The notes below the pieces were generated by a model. It was not told the origin of the DNA. It was given only the letters and a program-made list of their open reading frames with translations, and searched no databases. Position numbers and translations under genes: made by a program. 64,000 nucleotides of DNA from an uncultured Carboxylicivirga sp. Its GTDB lineage: Bacteria > Bacteroidota > Bacteroidia > Bacteroidales > Marinilabiliaceae. The stretch spans positions 124,001-188,000 of the forward strand of contig CANNEA010000006.1 of NCBI GenBank assembly GCA_947503525.1. Reading direction: 5' to 3'. This document shows positions 23,993 to 33,297 of this stretch, piece by piece; positions within the stretch are counted from its first letter, which is position 1; each line of letters begins with the position of its first letter.

Positions 23993-24358
23993 ATGGAAAT
24001 AAATACAGTAAATCTAAAAGATAAGTTTGACCTGTTTTCTGAGCATTGGAACCCTAAAATTGTGGGCGAATTAAATGGTCAATTGGTGAAGCTGGCCAAA
24101 TTAAAAGGTGAGTTTGTTCTTCATCAACATGAACATGAGGACGAAATGTTTCTGGTAATTGAAGGTAAACTATTGATGGAATTAGTTGACAAGACTTTGG
24201 AGATTAAGGCCGGCGAATTTGTGATTATACCTAAAGGTAGCATGCATAAACCAATAGCAATAGGAGAAGTAAAAGTTCTTCTGTTTGAACCTAAGAGTAC
24301 CTTAAATACCGGAGATACAGAAAATCAATTTACAGTGAAGAAGCTCGATAAAATTTAA
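23993..24358 (+). CDS. Small cupin-domain protein
   Basis: 121 aa single-domain cupin. Motif 1: EFVLHQHEHEDEMFLVIEGK (His-x-His-x-x-x-Glu metal site, complete). Motif 2: GEFVIIPKGSMHKPIAIGEV with the second-motif His. It may be an isomerase, a dioxygenase-like enzyme or a mannose-6-phosphate-isomerase-type metal-binding protein; nothing more specific is visible. Stand-alone gene. Confidence 0.9.
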   Translation: MEINTVNLKDKFDLFSEHWNPKIVGELNGQLVKLAKLKGEFVLHQHEHEDEMFLVIEGKLLMELVDKTLEIKAGEFVIIPKGSMHKPIAIGEVKVLLFEPKSTLNTGDTENQFTVKKLDKI

Positions 24359-24547
24359 GTTTAATCTGAAAAACCATTGGCTTGGCAAGCCCTCTTGCTC
24401 GCATAAAGACAGTTATAGAAGTAAGCAATACATAGCGATGCTTTGGCTAGCCCACTTGAAAGGCGGATATAATTTATTTAGTAATTAATAAGTGTATTTC
24501 TAATAACTTATTATATTTACCTAATAAGCCTAAACCCATTATTGTTT

Positions 24548-25642
24548 ATGAAAACATTTGTTCTTTTTTGCCTGATACTTATGCAATCAGCATTGTTACA
24601 TGCTACCGAACAAGAGCCTGATTTTATTCACTACAAAGGATTAAAGCTAAGTTTATCTACAGGATGGGGGCATCCGTCACCTCTTGAAACTTATTATACT
24701 CAAAATGGCATAGAATATCCATTCACCATGTTACATACGGCTAATTATCGTGGACACGTTGCCACATGGGAAATTTCAGACGACAAATTGTTTCTGAAGA
24801 CCATACAAATTAATAAGAAAAAGTATAAGCCTGAGGATTTTAAAGTGAAATCAGAAACTGACTCCTTAGTATACCATGATAAAGTGTTTGCCGATTGGTT
24901 TAGTGGTGTTATAATTGGCGAAAAGCGAAAGAAGAAAAACTCTTGGGAAGTTGAGAAGTCGTACTATTTCTATATCAGATACGGCAAGTTAGTCAATACA
25001 CAAGAGTTAAGCGATAAAGATTATAAGCAGATTGAAACGATTTCTGAGAAGGATACATCAAATCATGAATTAATGGACAAGTATTCGATGTTGCATCTGA
25101 ACAACAATTATATCTCATACTATTTTAGGATACATGGTAAAGATACTATAACATTTGATGTTAAAGGCGGATACTTAAGTGGAAATTCGGGCTTAAGTCC
25201 TGTCTTAGCTTATTATTCTAACGATCATTTAAAGTGGCCATATAATTGGGAAAACTTTGAGAAAAGTGGAGCTCCATTTTGTACCTGGAAGATTGATAAT
25301 GACAGTTTAATCTTGACGAATATTGAGTTGCATACAGGAACTGGTTTTTATTCTATTGATAAATTCGATGTCGATTTGGTAGAGCTTTTTCCGAATCTAA
25401 TTAAAGCGAATGGAGTATTTGGAAATTGGGTGTCGGGTATATTTATAGTTAGTCATGGAGAAAATAAGGAAGATAAGAATCTGCCAGGTTATGTAGAGTT
25501 TAAAGCTAGCGAATATACCTATATGAGATTGCAAGAAGGAATGGTATTGGAGAAATATACTGTCCCCGCAGGTTTTGATATCGACAATACTAAATTAGAG
25601 GTTGATGAAGGATTAAGACAAATTTTTAAGGAACTAAATTAG
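24548..25642 (+). CDS. Uncharacterised secreted protein
   Basis: 364 aa from ATG 24548; an in-frame TTG two codons upstream is less likely. Signal peptide MKTFVLFCLILMQSALLHAT. The mature protein seems to hold two similar halves: GWGHPSPLETYYTQNG...TWEISDDKLFLKTIQI and GLSPVLAYYSNDHLKWPYNW...TWKIDNDSLILTNIEL, each followed by a VFADWFSGVIIG / VFGNWVSGIFIV segment. This internal duplication is the clearest feature. I do not recognise a named family. The next gene begins 30 bases later and may be co-transcribed. Confidence 0.75.
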   Translation: MKTFVLFCLILMQSALLHATEQEPDFIHYKGLKLSLSTGWGHPSPLETYYTQNGIEYPFTMLHTANYRGHVATWEISDDKLFLKTIQINKKKYKPEDFKVKSETDSLVYHDKVFADWFSGVIIGEKRKKKNSWEVEKSYYFYIRYGKLVNTQELSDKDYKQIETISEKDTSNHELMDKYSMLHLNNNYISYYFRIHGKDTITFDVKGGYLSGNSGLSPVLAYYSNDHLKWPYNWENFEKSGAPFCTWKIDNDSLILTNIELHTGTGFYSIDKFDVDLVELFPNLIKANGVFGNWVSGIFIVSHGENKEDKNLPGYVEFKASEYTYMRLQEGMVLEKYTVPAGFDIDNTKLEVDEGLRQIFKELN

Positions 25643-25672
25643 ACGCTAATTTCCATTTGCTAAACACTAGCA

Positions 25673-26458
25673 ATGAAAGAAAGCAATAAGCCAAATATGC
25701 ACTGTAATATGCCCATACAATACCATATACTAAATGGCGATTCTTTAAAGGAACAATTTCCGGAAGGCCTTGAAGGGGAAATTATTATAACCCGGGAGTG
25801 TTTGGTGGATGGAGATGTGTCAGGAAGTCATCTGGATGAACTATTTCGCACAAGGGCTCAGTTTATCAGTAATAATTACGATGGTTATAGTGAAGAGGAT
25901 TATTACAATCAAACGGTTTCGGAGTTTAAGAAGATAGCGGCGATACCTGCCGATGCAGATATTAATCTTTGGTTTGAAGATGATTTGTTTTGCCAGGTTA
26001 ATCTATGGTTTACACTAAGTCTCTTGAAACAGCATCATAAGAACAATCCTATTTTTCTTATAAGACCACAGGAGCATAATCTATATGGTTTTGGAGCATT
26101 AAATACATCAGAATTGCTTACAGTTTATAAGAACCGAAGCTTATTGACAGATGCGGATCAACTCGCTAAGCTATGGACCTACTATCAGCACGGACAAAGG
26201 GATCACTTACTAAACACAGCTGAAGCATTGGAGGCCAAGTATCCGTTTATCCTGGCGGCTGTTAAGGCTCACCTGGAACGTATGCCGATAGGCGGAGGTT
26301 TAGGAAGGCCTCAGCAAACACTTATTCAAATCCTAAAAGAGCTGGAAACTGAAGAGTTTGGACCTGTATTTAAAGAATTTGGTCAAAGGGAAAGTATTTA
26401 TGGATTTGGCGATCTGCAGGTCAAACGTATGTTGGATGAAATTATTAATAAGCGCTAA
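25673..26458 (+). CDS. DUF1835-domain protein
   Basis: 261 aa (possible internal start at MHCNMPIQYH). YHILNGDSLKEQFPEGLEGE, then IITRECLVDGDVSG, INLWFEDDLFCQVNLWFTLS and the C-terminal FKEFGQRESIYGFGDLQVKR are typical of DUF1835 proteins, whose biochemical role is unknown. No export signal, so it is presumably cytosolic. It directly follows the secreted protein gene. Confidence 0.85.
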   Translation: MKESNKPNMHCNMPIQYHILNGDSLKEQFPEGLEGEIIITRECLVDGDVSGSHLDELFRTRAQFISNNYDGYSEEDYYNQTVSEFKKIAAIPADADINLWFEDDLFCQVNLWFTLSLLKQHHKNNPIFLIRPQEHNLYGFGALNTSELLTVYKNRSLLTDADQLAKLWTYYQHGQRDHLLNTAEALEAKYPFILAAVKAHLERMPIGGGLGRPQQTLIQILKELETEEFGPVFKEFGQRESIYGFGDLQVKRMLDEIINKR

Positions 26459-26570
26459 AGCCTGATAAGTTGCATTGATCAATTTAATAAGCTGCCCTCA
26501 TTCACATTTTTCCATTGTGATAAAGGGAAGAGATAAAGCTAAACAATGAACACTCGTAAACTTAAAATGA

Positions 26571-27824
26571 ATGGAAAACTGGGAGAAACATTTTTCTAAA
26601 AAAAAGGATTCAGAATTAGATGAGATGATCGCCGATTATAAAGATTCGTACAGTGATTTTCTGGAAGCCTTAAAAGAAGAGTTAAAAAAAAGAGATTATC
26701 AGACTGAACAAATAGATGAAATTGATAAAGAAATCCAACAACGAAAGAAGATTAAAACAATAGTTGATAATCAAAAAATAAAGACTAGTTATTCATTTAA
26801 ATGGACGCCTAAGTATTCCACAAACTTTTCAACTAAGTTGCCACCTAAGATTGCTTTAAATTCAATGGCACGAGCTATCCTTGCTTTGGATTGGATAGTT
26901 GTGCATGCTGATGATAATAGCATTGAAGCCAAAAGGCCTAACAGATGGGGTGAACCAACGGAAAAAATTACGGTAACTGTAAAAAATGAACATTTGACCG
27001 TTCAAAGCAAATCGCTTAAAAACAATGTTTGCGATTTTGGATGGAACAGTAGGCGGGTTGCTGAATTTGAGATGGCCTACAAGCAAATTGAGTTGGGATA
27101 TAATGAAAGTGAAATAGCCAAAGAACTTGCTGAGATAAAACAAAAGGAGGAAGACTCTAAATATGTTATCCCTGATCAGCTGACCAAAGCTCCACGATAT
27201 AGAGAAAAGAATATAAGCTATTTGTTGGGTAGTGCTTTAGTTTTGTCTTTAGGTTTAGGAGCACTTTTAGCATTGTGTGCACAAGCTATATATATTATTT
27301 TTTTATACGATTTCTTAATAGGATTGATGACCGCATATACCTTAGGGTACTTTATGAAATTGAGTAATATCACAGACTTTAAAATATTGCGTTGGGTAGG
27401 TTTTGCTTCTATTGCTTTAACTTATTTCTTAAGTCAAGTCTATCGCTTTCAATACATCCTTAGTGTGAATAATGTAGAGGGAGCTTCAATAATTGATTAT
27501 TTCAGGGCTAAACTGGAGCATGGACTACCCTATAAAGATGCCAATTTTGGTGCTATCGGATTAATTATAGCCTGGGGCATTGAATTAGTCGTAGCTGGAG
27601 CCTATTATCAATTTCATATTGCTCAAAAGAGCATTAAGTATGATCTGGAAAATGCACCTGAAGATGTGGTTGATTTTGCAATGTATTGGTTTAATGAAGA
27701 TAAGGATGAAGACGGAGTTCGAAAGGAATTATCTAAGAAGGGATGGTCAGAAAAAGCTCAACAGGACTTGATCATTAAAGCCGTTTCAGCCAGGTGTTCA
27801 ATACACGAGATCCAGAGGGATTAG
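26571..27824 (+). CDS. Uncharacterised membrane protein with N-terminal coiled coil
   Basis: 417 aa. The N-terminal ~80 residues are charged helices (ELDEMIADYKDSYSDFLEAL, QIDEIDKEIQQRKKIK). A ~100-residue beta-rich domain follows (MARAILALDWIVVHADDNSI, ITVTVKNEHLTVQSKSL), found attached to many Bacteroidota membrane proteins. Then come four transmembrane helices (~225-350) and a short acidic helical tail (DVVDFAMYWFNEDKDEDGVR). Function unknown. The start ATG at 26571 follows the AT-rich leader; there is no operon partner within 60 bases. Confidence 0.75.
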   Translation: MENWEKHFSKKKDSELDEMIADYKDSYSDFLEALKEELKKRDYQTEQIDEIDKEIQQRKKIKTIVDNQKIKTSYSFKWTPKYSTNFSTKLPPKIALNSMARAILALDWIVVHADDNSIEAKRPNRWGEPTEKITVTVKNEHLTVQSKSLKNNVCDFGWNSRRVAEFEMAYKQIELGYNESEIAKELAEIKQKEEDSKYVIPDQLTKAPRYREKNISYLLGSALVLSLGLGALLALCAQAIYIIFLYDFLIGLMTAYTLGYFMKLSNITDFKILRWVGFASIALTYFLSQVYRFQYILSVNNVEGASIIDYFRAKLEHGLPYKDANFGAIGLIIAWGIELVVAGAYYQFHIAQKSIKYDLENAPEDVVDFAMYWFNEDKDEDGVRKELSKKGWSEKAQQDLIIKAVSARCSIHEIQRD

Positions 27825-27890
27825 ATCAACAATGTCGGATAGTCTGCCTTTATTATGAATATTATTTAACTTTATACAAAGCCAAAAACG

Positions 27891-28787
27891 ATGAACTACA
27901 GTAAGTCATTATTACCACTTCTATACCTGTTAACAGCGCTTATAAGCGTTTCATGTTCGCATAAGCCAAATGAAGAGGAAGTTATTAACTATGGAGATAA
28001 CCCTTCTGCCGGTCAGTTTATAGAAGTGAATGGGGCAAAAGTGTACTTTGAGTGCTATGGCGATAAGAGCAATGCGCCATTACTATTAATTCATGGTAAC
28101 GGAGGTTCTATTAAGTCAATGCTTCATCAGATTGAATACTTTAAAGACGACTATTATATTATTACTGTCGATAGCAGAACCTTTGGTAAATCGAGTGGTA
28201 TGGACTCGCTGAACTATAATATTATGGCCAGCGACTATATGGGTATCATTAACAAACTGGTGTTAGAACCGGTAAATGTTTTGGGTCATAGCGACGGAGG
28301 AATAATTGGACTGTTATTGGCCATTAATTATCCTGAACACATAAGTAAGTTGGTGGCTGCAGTTCCTAATTTAGTACCCGGAGCACCGGCAATTGAGGAT
28401 TGGGAATTGGAATTGAGCAAGGGGTATAGAGCATTTATTGACTCCATGATCACAATTAACGACCAAAGCCGAGATTGGAAGGTACAGAAGATGCACATGG
28501 AACTCATGAGAGATGAGCCTCATATCAGTTTAGATGATTTATCAAAGATTAAATGTCCGGTATTGCTGATGACCAGCGATGATGACATGATTAAACCCCG
28601 ACACATTCTGGAGATATATGAGAATATACCCAATGCACAATTGTTTATGATGCCGGGAGCAACTCACTTTATGATAAGAGATGAACATGAATTGTACAAT
28701 AGGATGGCCAATCGTTTTCTGTCTTCGCCTTTTACCCGCCCAACAAGTAAGGGAGTATTGATGAAGATGCTTGGAATGGATGAGTAA
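27891..28787 (+). CDS. Alpha/beta-hydrolase lipoprotein
   Basis: 298 aa. Lipoprotein signal with lipobox SVSC (Cys22). Alpha/beta hydrolase fold: oxyanion region LLLIHGNGGSI, nucleophile elbow LGHSDGG (Ser133), an acid-containing strand (CPVLLMTSDDDMI) and the catalytic His in MPGATHFM. All triad residues are present. An esterase, lipase or peptidase acting at the envelope is likely; substrate unknown. A decayed homologous fragment lies at 31752-31871. Confidence 0.9.
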   Translation: MNYSKSLLPLLYLLTALISVSCSHKPNEEEVINYGDNPSAGQFIEVNGAKVYFECYGDKSNAPLLLIHGNGGSIKSMLHQIEYFKDDYYIITVDSRTFGKSSGMDSLNYNIMASDYMGIINKLVLEPVNVLGHSDGGIIGLLLAINYPEHISKLVAAVPNLVPGAPAIEDWELELSKGYRAFIDSMITINDQSRDWKVQKMHMELMRDEPHISLDDLSKIKCPVLLMTSDDDMIKPRHILEIYENIPNAQLFMMPGATHFMIRDEHELYNRMANRFLSSPFTRPTSKGVLMKMLGMDE

Positions 28788-28849
28788 GTACAACATTGTT
28801 CAAATGACAATTAATAACTCGTTTAGTCATTATTATTAAGCTCATCAAT

Positions 28850-29953
28850 ATGAATAAAGAACAAATCAGATCGCTATTTCCAATTACCAAGGAAGCTGTT
28901 TACCTTAACAACGCTTTACAATCGCCAATGAATACATTGGTGCACGATAGCTTACAGGAACATTTAAAAACAGAATTAAATCCTCTTGGTAAAAAAGCAT
29001 TTAATCGTGATCATACACGTGCTTTGCTGGCGAAGCTTTTGGGTGGCTCAGCCAATGCATATGCTCTTGTAACAAGTACCGGTGCAGGATTGGGAATTGT
29101 AGCACAAGGGCTGGAGATAAATCAAGGAGATAATATAGTGCTGCCTGAACGAGAGCATTGGAACAATACCTTTCCCTGGTTAAACCTTAAGGCCAAGGGG
29201 GTAGAAGTTCGTTTTGCCAAACTAAATGAAGATAACAGTATTGATCCGGAAGCCATCGGAAAACTTATCGATGATAAAACAAGAGTGGTAACTATTGCAG
29301 CAGTGCGCTTCAACAGTGGTTTCAGAGCCAATCTGCGAGCCATCGGAGAACTGGCCCATAAGAACGGCGCTTTATTTGTAGTAGATGTGGCCCAAGCCGC
29401 TGGCATGGTTCCAATTGATGTTGAAAAGGATCAAATAGATGTAATGGCAGGTTGTGGATTTAAGTGGTTACTTGGAATGCACGGAACGGGATTTTTATAT
29501 GTGAGCAAAAAGGCAGCGAAAATGATTAAGCCTGTAATGCCGGGTATGTTTGCCGCACAAAATGCTTATAATGAATTAGCCTACTACGATGACAGCAGAA
29601 AATATGAAACAGGCACTATTGCCTACACTTTATTTAATGCCTGGTCAGCAGGCCTTCAGTTACTTTTGGATATAGGAGTTGAAAACATCTATGAACATGC
29701 GCTTGAACTTAGCGATTTATTGATTGAGGGGCTTCAGGCAAAAGGCTATCATATTGTAACACCTACTAAAAAGCGAGAAGAAAGAAGCGCTATCGTTCAT
29801 TTTAATACCGGTGACCTAGAAAAAACCAAGGCGCTTCACCAAAAACTTACAGCTAATAGGGTATTGCTAACATTGCAGGCAGAGAACATAAGAGTTAGTC
29901 CTAATTTCTTTACTACTAAAGAGGAGATTTCAATTTTCCTGGGTTTGCTGTAA
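28850..29953 (+). CDS. Class V aminotransferase (cysteine-desulfurase-like fold)
   Basis: 367 aa PLP enzyme. VYLNNALQSPMN at the N-terminus, TSTGAGLGIVAQGL, the PLP-contacting VVDVAQAAGMVPID (Asp179, Gln182) and the Schiff-base lysine in GCGFKWLLGMHGTGFLYV (Lys205). These belong to the class V/SufS-like group, but the C-terminal desulfurase Cys loop is not evident, so an isopenicillin-N-epimerase-like or other transaminase activity is more likely. 62 bases after the hydrolase gene, same strand. Confidence 0.9.
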   Translation: MNKEQIRSLFPITKEAVYLNNALQSPMNTLVHDSLQEHLKTELNPLGKKAFNRDHTRALLAKLLGGSANAYALVTSTGAGLGIVAQGLEINQGDNIVLPEREHWNNTFPWLNLKAKGVEVRFAKLNEDNSIDPEAIGKLIDDKTRVVTIAAVRFNSGFRANLRAIGELAHKNGALFVVDVAQAAGMVPIDVEKDQIDVMAGCGFKWLLGMHGTGFLYVSKKAAKMIKPVMPGMFAAQNAYNELAYYDDSRKYETGTIAYTLFNAWSAGLQLLLDIGVENIYEHALELSDLLIEGLQAKGYHIVTPTKKREERSAIVHFNTGDLEKTKALHQKLTANRVLLTLQAENIRVSPNFFTTKEEISIFLGLL

Positions 29954-30007
29954 GGCATAAAGCGGAGGTTCGTATTAAATGTTTTGTTTGGAATCATTCT
30001 CCCTGCT

Positions 30008-30070
30008 CAGCGAAGTGTGATAGCTATCGTACTGCAAGTTCGCTGTAATTAAAAGATAGTTTTAAACTAT
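30008..30070 (+). repeat. Palindromic core repeat, copy 5, with GATAGTTTT tail
   Basis: Core 30008-30044 with one extra base (CAAGTTCGCT), followed by AAAAGATAGTTTTAAACTAT, the tail type of copy 3. Further on, CTTCAGCTAACGTGCAAATT (30162-30181) is another CTAACG boundary motif. No gene in 29954-30239. Confidence 0.8.
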
Positions 30071-30239
30071 CAGGCAATGTAGTATGAAGATAAATTAATT
30101 AACTGTTTACATTTATGCTTAGGTGTAATTCCCCACATCTCGCAAAAAGTAAGATTAAATTCTTCAGCTAACGTGCAAATTTAAAGGGGGATTTTTAAAT
30201 TTAAAATTTAAGGTTAGTCATAATTAAGTCTATAGTATA

Positions 30240-30794
30240 ATGACAGAAAAAGAAATTAAATCTGAAATTACAGAAAAACTTAAACAAGGAACTTCAAAGT
30301 CTTTTCTATATGACCAATTCAAAGATAAAATCAAGGATGAGGCATTAAGAAGAATTCTGGCCTCCAGCCCAACTTACGAGCAAAGGCTGAAATTCAAAAT
30401 AATGCATTTAATACTTTCAATAATTTGGGGCCTTTTTATTCTGTTGGAATTGATTGGAATATTGGATTTTATAATTTCTTTTGATATAAAGCTGGTTTTC
30501 TCAATGATTATTTCAATATATATTACAATCAATATTTGGAAATTTGACGGTAGATTTTTCATACCAGGAATTGTTTGGTTCGCCATTACTATTCTATATT
30601 CATTCTTTGAAATAAATTCCATTTATCAAGATGATCCTTACTATAATTTAATTTTAATCATCACAAGTGGATACAGCTTAATTTTAGTTGTCGGAATTTA
30701 TTTAATGCACCATATTAAAAAAAATGTATTTAGTTACTTAAAGTGGTTTCAACCAACCCTAAATCGAGACGATGAAATACAATTTGAAAAATAG
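30240..30794 (+). CDS. Uncharacterised multi-helix membrane protein
   Basis: 184 aa. A short charged N-terminal region (MTEKEIKSEITEKLKQGTSK, then FLYDQFKDKIKDEALRRIL) resembles the small helical domain that precedes membrane helices in some Bacteroidota proteins. It is followed by four hydrophobic helices (IMHLILSIIWGLFILLELIG; FDIKLVFSMIISIYITINIW; FIPGIVWFAITILYSFF; LILIITSGYSLILVVGIYLM). No family recognised. Single gene. Confidence 0.7.
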   Translation: MTEKEIKSEITEKLKQGTSKSFLYDQFKDKIKDEALRRILASSPTYEQRLKFKIMHLILSIIWGLFILLELIGILDFIISFDIKLVFSMIISIYITINIWKFDGRFFIPGIVWFAITILYSFFEINSIYQDDPYYNLILIITSGYSLILVVGIYLMHHIKKNVFSYLKWFQPTLNRDDEIQFEK

Positions 30795-30799
30795 CTACA

Positions 30800-30975
30800 C
30801 CTAACACGCTAGTATAAAGCAATTGACGTTCGTGAGGGATGGGAAGTTAGGTTGGGTAATTGAACACCACCATATCTATGATTTGGCTCAGAGAGTGTTT
30901 GGTGGTAAGGTTTCGTTAAATCGCCAATCGCTTCATCTAGCCAAACGTTACTTACAAGTTATCGGCAATTCATAC
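30800..30975 (+). repeat. Cassette-like intergenic element before the glyoxalase-like gene
   Basis: Between the two genes lies ACCTAACACGCTAGTATAAA ... AATTGACGTTCGTGAGGGAT ... TAAATCGCCAATCGCTTCAT ... CCAAACGTTACTTAC. The CCTAAC...AACGTTA ends resemble attC-type core sites. An open frame runs through it in phase with the next gene but is unlikely to be coding. Single copy in this window. Confidence 0.35.
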
Positions 30976-30978
30976 CAA

Positions 30979-31731
30979 ATGATATTCAACTATAAAATAT
31001 CTGTTTTTCTTCTGGTCGTTTTCTTTGGGACTTCATATCATTCCCAAAGTCAAGAACTTCGAATAGATCATGTTATAACTCTTGTGTCGAACCTTGATCG
31101 GGCAATGGATGACTTCTCTGCCGAAGGATTCTTTGTTAAACCAGGTCATTTGCATTCAAACGGATTAATAAATGCCCATATAAAGTTTAATAATTATAGC
31201 TCCTTTGAATTAATGTCGATTGAAGGAGATGCTACTGATAAACTGGCAAAAGAATATGAATCTCTTCTGAAAAATGGAGATGGAGGAGTTTATCTTGCAC
31301 TGTCAGGACTCAAGATGGATTCACTTGTATCCATCTTATCTGCAATGCATGTTAAGTATGTAGTTTCAAGGGGAAAACAATGGAGCTATATGACTTTCCC
31401 TAATCATTCTGAACTGGCACATTTATTCTTCATTGAATACCACTTTGATCAAAGATATTTTAAAGATGTTGTGGATCATAAAAATGGACTCGAGAAAATT
31501 AACAGCGTATATATAGAAGGAAGTGTGGGTGTTATCGAGTTTTTAAAAGGAGTTGGCCTGCAATGTTCAGGTTTAATTAGTGATAATGAATTTGGCATTG
31601 GAACCGAATTTTTAACTAATACGGGGAATGTTATCGTCATTCCTAAAAAAGACCTGAATAGATCTCGGATAAAATCAATTGTGTTTGGAAAAAAGCATAG
31701 CACAAAAACTTTGAGATTGACATTAGATTAA
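30979..31731 (+). CDS. Glyoxalase-like (VOC) domain protein, exported
   Basis: 250 aa from ATG 30979 (MIFNYKISVFLLVVFFGTSY), which gives a proper signal peptide; the longer in-frame start at 30823 would translate an intergenic repeat and bury the signal. The domain reads LRIDHVITLVSNLDRAMDDF, FFVKPGHLHSNGLINAHIKF and YLALSGLKMDSLVSIL, matching the Glyoxalase_3-type VOC fold with the first metal-site His in IDHV. Possible roles are metal-dependent isomerase or binding protein; export is unusual for this fold. Single gene. Confidence 0.75.
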   Translation: MIFNYKISVFLLVVFFGTSYHSQSQELRIDHVITLVSNLDRAMDDFSAEGFFVKPGHLHSNGLINAHIKFNNYSSFELMSIEGDATDKLAKEYESLLKNGDGGVYLALSGLKMDSLVSILSAMHVKYVVSRGKQWSYMTFPNHSELAHLFFIEYHFDQRYFKDVVDHKNGLEKINSVYIEGSVGVIEFLKGVGLQCSGLISDNEFGIGTEFLTNTGNVIVIPKKDLNRSRIKSIVFGKKHSTKTLRLTLD

Positions 31732-31751
31732 TACTGCATAAATTGCATTTG

Positions 31752-31871
31752 GCAGATGGTGGAATAATTGCTTAAGGGATGGCCATTAGTTATCCTGATC
31801 AGATACATAAGAATGTGGCAGCTGTACCTGATTTAGTACATGGAATGCCTGCAATAGAGGTGTGGAATTGA
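31752..31871 (+). pseudogene. Fragment of an alpha/beta-hydrolase gene
   Basis: In frame from 31752 the DNA reads ADGGIIA, stop, then GMAISYPDQIHKNVAAVPDL and VHGMPAIEVWN, stop. This aligns with the segment SDGGIIGLLLAINYPEHISK and LVAAVPNLVPGAPAIEDWE of the intact lipoprotein hydrolase (27891-28787), roughly residues 133-173. The start, the rest of the protein and the reading frame integrity are lost. It is a remnant of a second hydrolase copy. The rest of the gap 31732-32058 is empty. Confidence 0.8.
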
Positions 31872-32058
31872 AGAGTAAGAATAAGATTAAAGAGCAATAT
31901 AATTTCTTAGAGCATCTATTAATCTAAACACTGGAGTATTACCGCTTTTCTTCTGTGCTATAGTTTGGAATCATTCCATTTTACTAGTCTTAATTGCTTG
32001 TTTATTTTGTTTAGTATAGTTTAGATCTATTACAATGACATCACCTACTCCGAAAAGA

Positions 32059-32469
32059 ATGAAAAATAAAGGAAATATATTGAATGTTATCGTCCTGTTA
32101 GTACTCTTTATCTCATGCAGTAAAGAAGAAGAACCGCTTACGCCGAATATTGATCTGTTGCCCGGCATATGGCAGTTGACTGAGATCGTAAATATTAGTG
32201 ATGAGGATAAATATCTAAATACAGTTCTTGAATTAAAAGAGACTTACAAATATTCAAACACTGAGCCTAGTGGAGAGCTTATAACCAGTGGTAAATGGGA
32301 ATACCTAAATGAGCAGGAGACTCTTGAATTATCCTCAGGGATTTTTATTGCTTTTGCTACGGCTTACCAGATAAAAACCATTAATTCGGAAACTCTCATT
32401 CTTGAAGAACATTATACTCTGGGCGGTAAGGATGCCTATCTGGAATACCATTATACCAGGGTAAGGTGA
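32059..32469 (+). CDS. Small lipocalin-like lipoprotein
   Basis: 136 aa from ATG 32059 (MKNKGNILNVIVLLVLF); the ATG 24 bases upstream would put a polar extension before the signal. Lipobox FISC, then an acidic spacer (SKEEEPLTPN). The domain LLPGIWQLTEIVNIS ... GKWEYLNEQETLELSSG ... YTLGGKDAYLEYHYTRVR has the W-x-L and short-strand pattern of the lipocalin-like/DUF families of Bacteroidota lipoproteins. Ligand unknown. Confidence 0.75.
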   Translation: MKNKGNILNVIVLLVLFISCSKEEEPLTPNIDLLPGIWQLTEIVNISDEDKYLNTVLELKETYKYSNTEPSGELITSGKWEYLNEQETLELSSGIFIAFATAYQIKTINSETLILEEHYTLGGKDAYLEYHYTRVR

Positions 32470-32577
32470 AATTGAAATTTATTAAAAATAGACATTGAAC
32501 TATTATTGGTAAAAAAAATTCTTCGACCATATAGAATTCATAAAATATATACTAACCTACCAAACAATTTAATAAAA

Positions 32578-33150
32578 ATGACCAAAATTTATTTAAGAAT
32601 TAAACAGGCACCAGTACATTTAATTGGTGCACTTTTTTTGCTAATGAGTTTAATGATCAATCAAGGATGTGCAGTAATTGCCGGTGGAAGTAAGTACTAC
32701 GCACATGTAGCTGTCGACGAACATCCTAAAGCTGCTATAAAGTATAAGGGTATTACCAGAGGCTATGGAAATACAACATTTAAAGTTCCCCGAAAGGATG
32801 CCAATAATCTTGTGATTACTGTAAGTGAGCCAGGTTGTCCTACCATACAAAGAAGGTATAATGAACGTGTTTTTAGAGGTTGGGCATTTGTTGGTACTGT
32901 GGCGACATGGACGGGTTTGTTATCCATTAATGGAGGAGCATGGATACCAATACCCTTTGGCGTTATTGTTGATGGTGCGGCAGGGGCATGGTGGAAACCG
33001 GATGCCAATGAAGAAGGTATTACCAAAACAGATTATAATAACTACAATTATAATATCATTTATGAGGAGTGCGATAAGCCCGGATCTCAAGAAAGTGAAA
33101 CAACTAAACTGACCAAGCTTGTTATGAAAACAGTTCTGGATAGGGAATAA
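32578..33150 (+). CDS. Uncharacterised lipoprotein
   Basis: 190 aa from ATG 32578 (MTKIYLRIKQAPVHLIGALF); an in-frame start at 32506 is less likely. Signal and lipobox MINQGC. The mature part starts AVIAGGSKYYAHVAVDEHPK and contains a hydrophobic glycine-rich central segment (FVGTVATWTGLLSINGGAWI...) that could be one or two membrane-embedded helices. Family not recognised; it resembles envelope proteins with PEGA-like N-terminal strands. Confidence 0.7.
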   Translation: MTKIYLRIKQAPVHLIGALFLLMSLMINQGCAVIAGGSKYYAHVAVDEHPKAAIKYKGITRGYGNTTFKVPRKDANNLVITVSEPGCPTIQRRYNERVFRGWAFVGTVATWTGLLSINGGAWIPIPFGVIVDGAAGAWWKPDANEEGITKTDYNNYNYNIIYEECDKPGSQESETTKLTKLVMKTVLDRE

Positions 33151-33297
33151 TCTTTTCGCAAAGCTGAATTAAGAGAAACCCTTTTTATCTTGAATTATGC
33201 ATGTTGTATTTCATATGGCTTGAATAAGCATAAGCTAATCAATAACAAAAGGTGAATAGAATGGCTTTTTGACAGCAAATATTTTTTAATTCATTTT

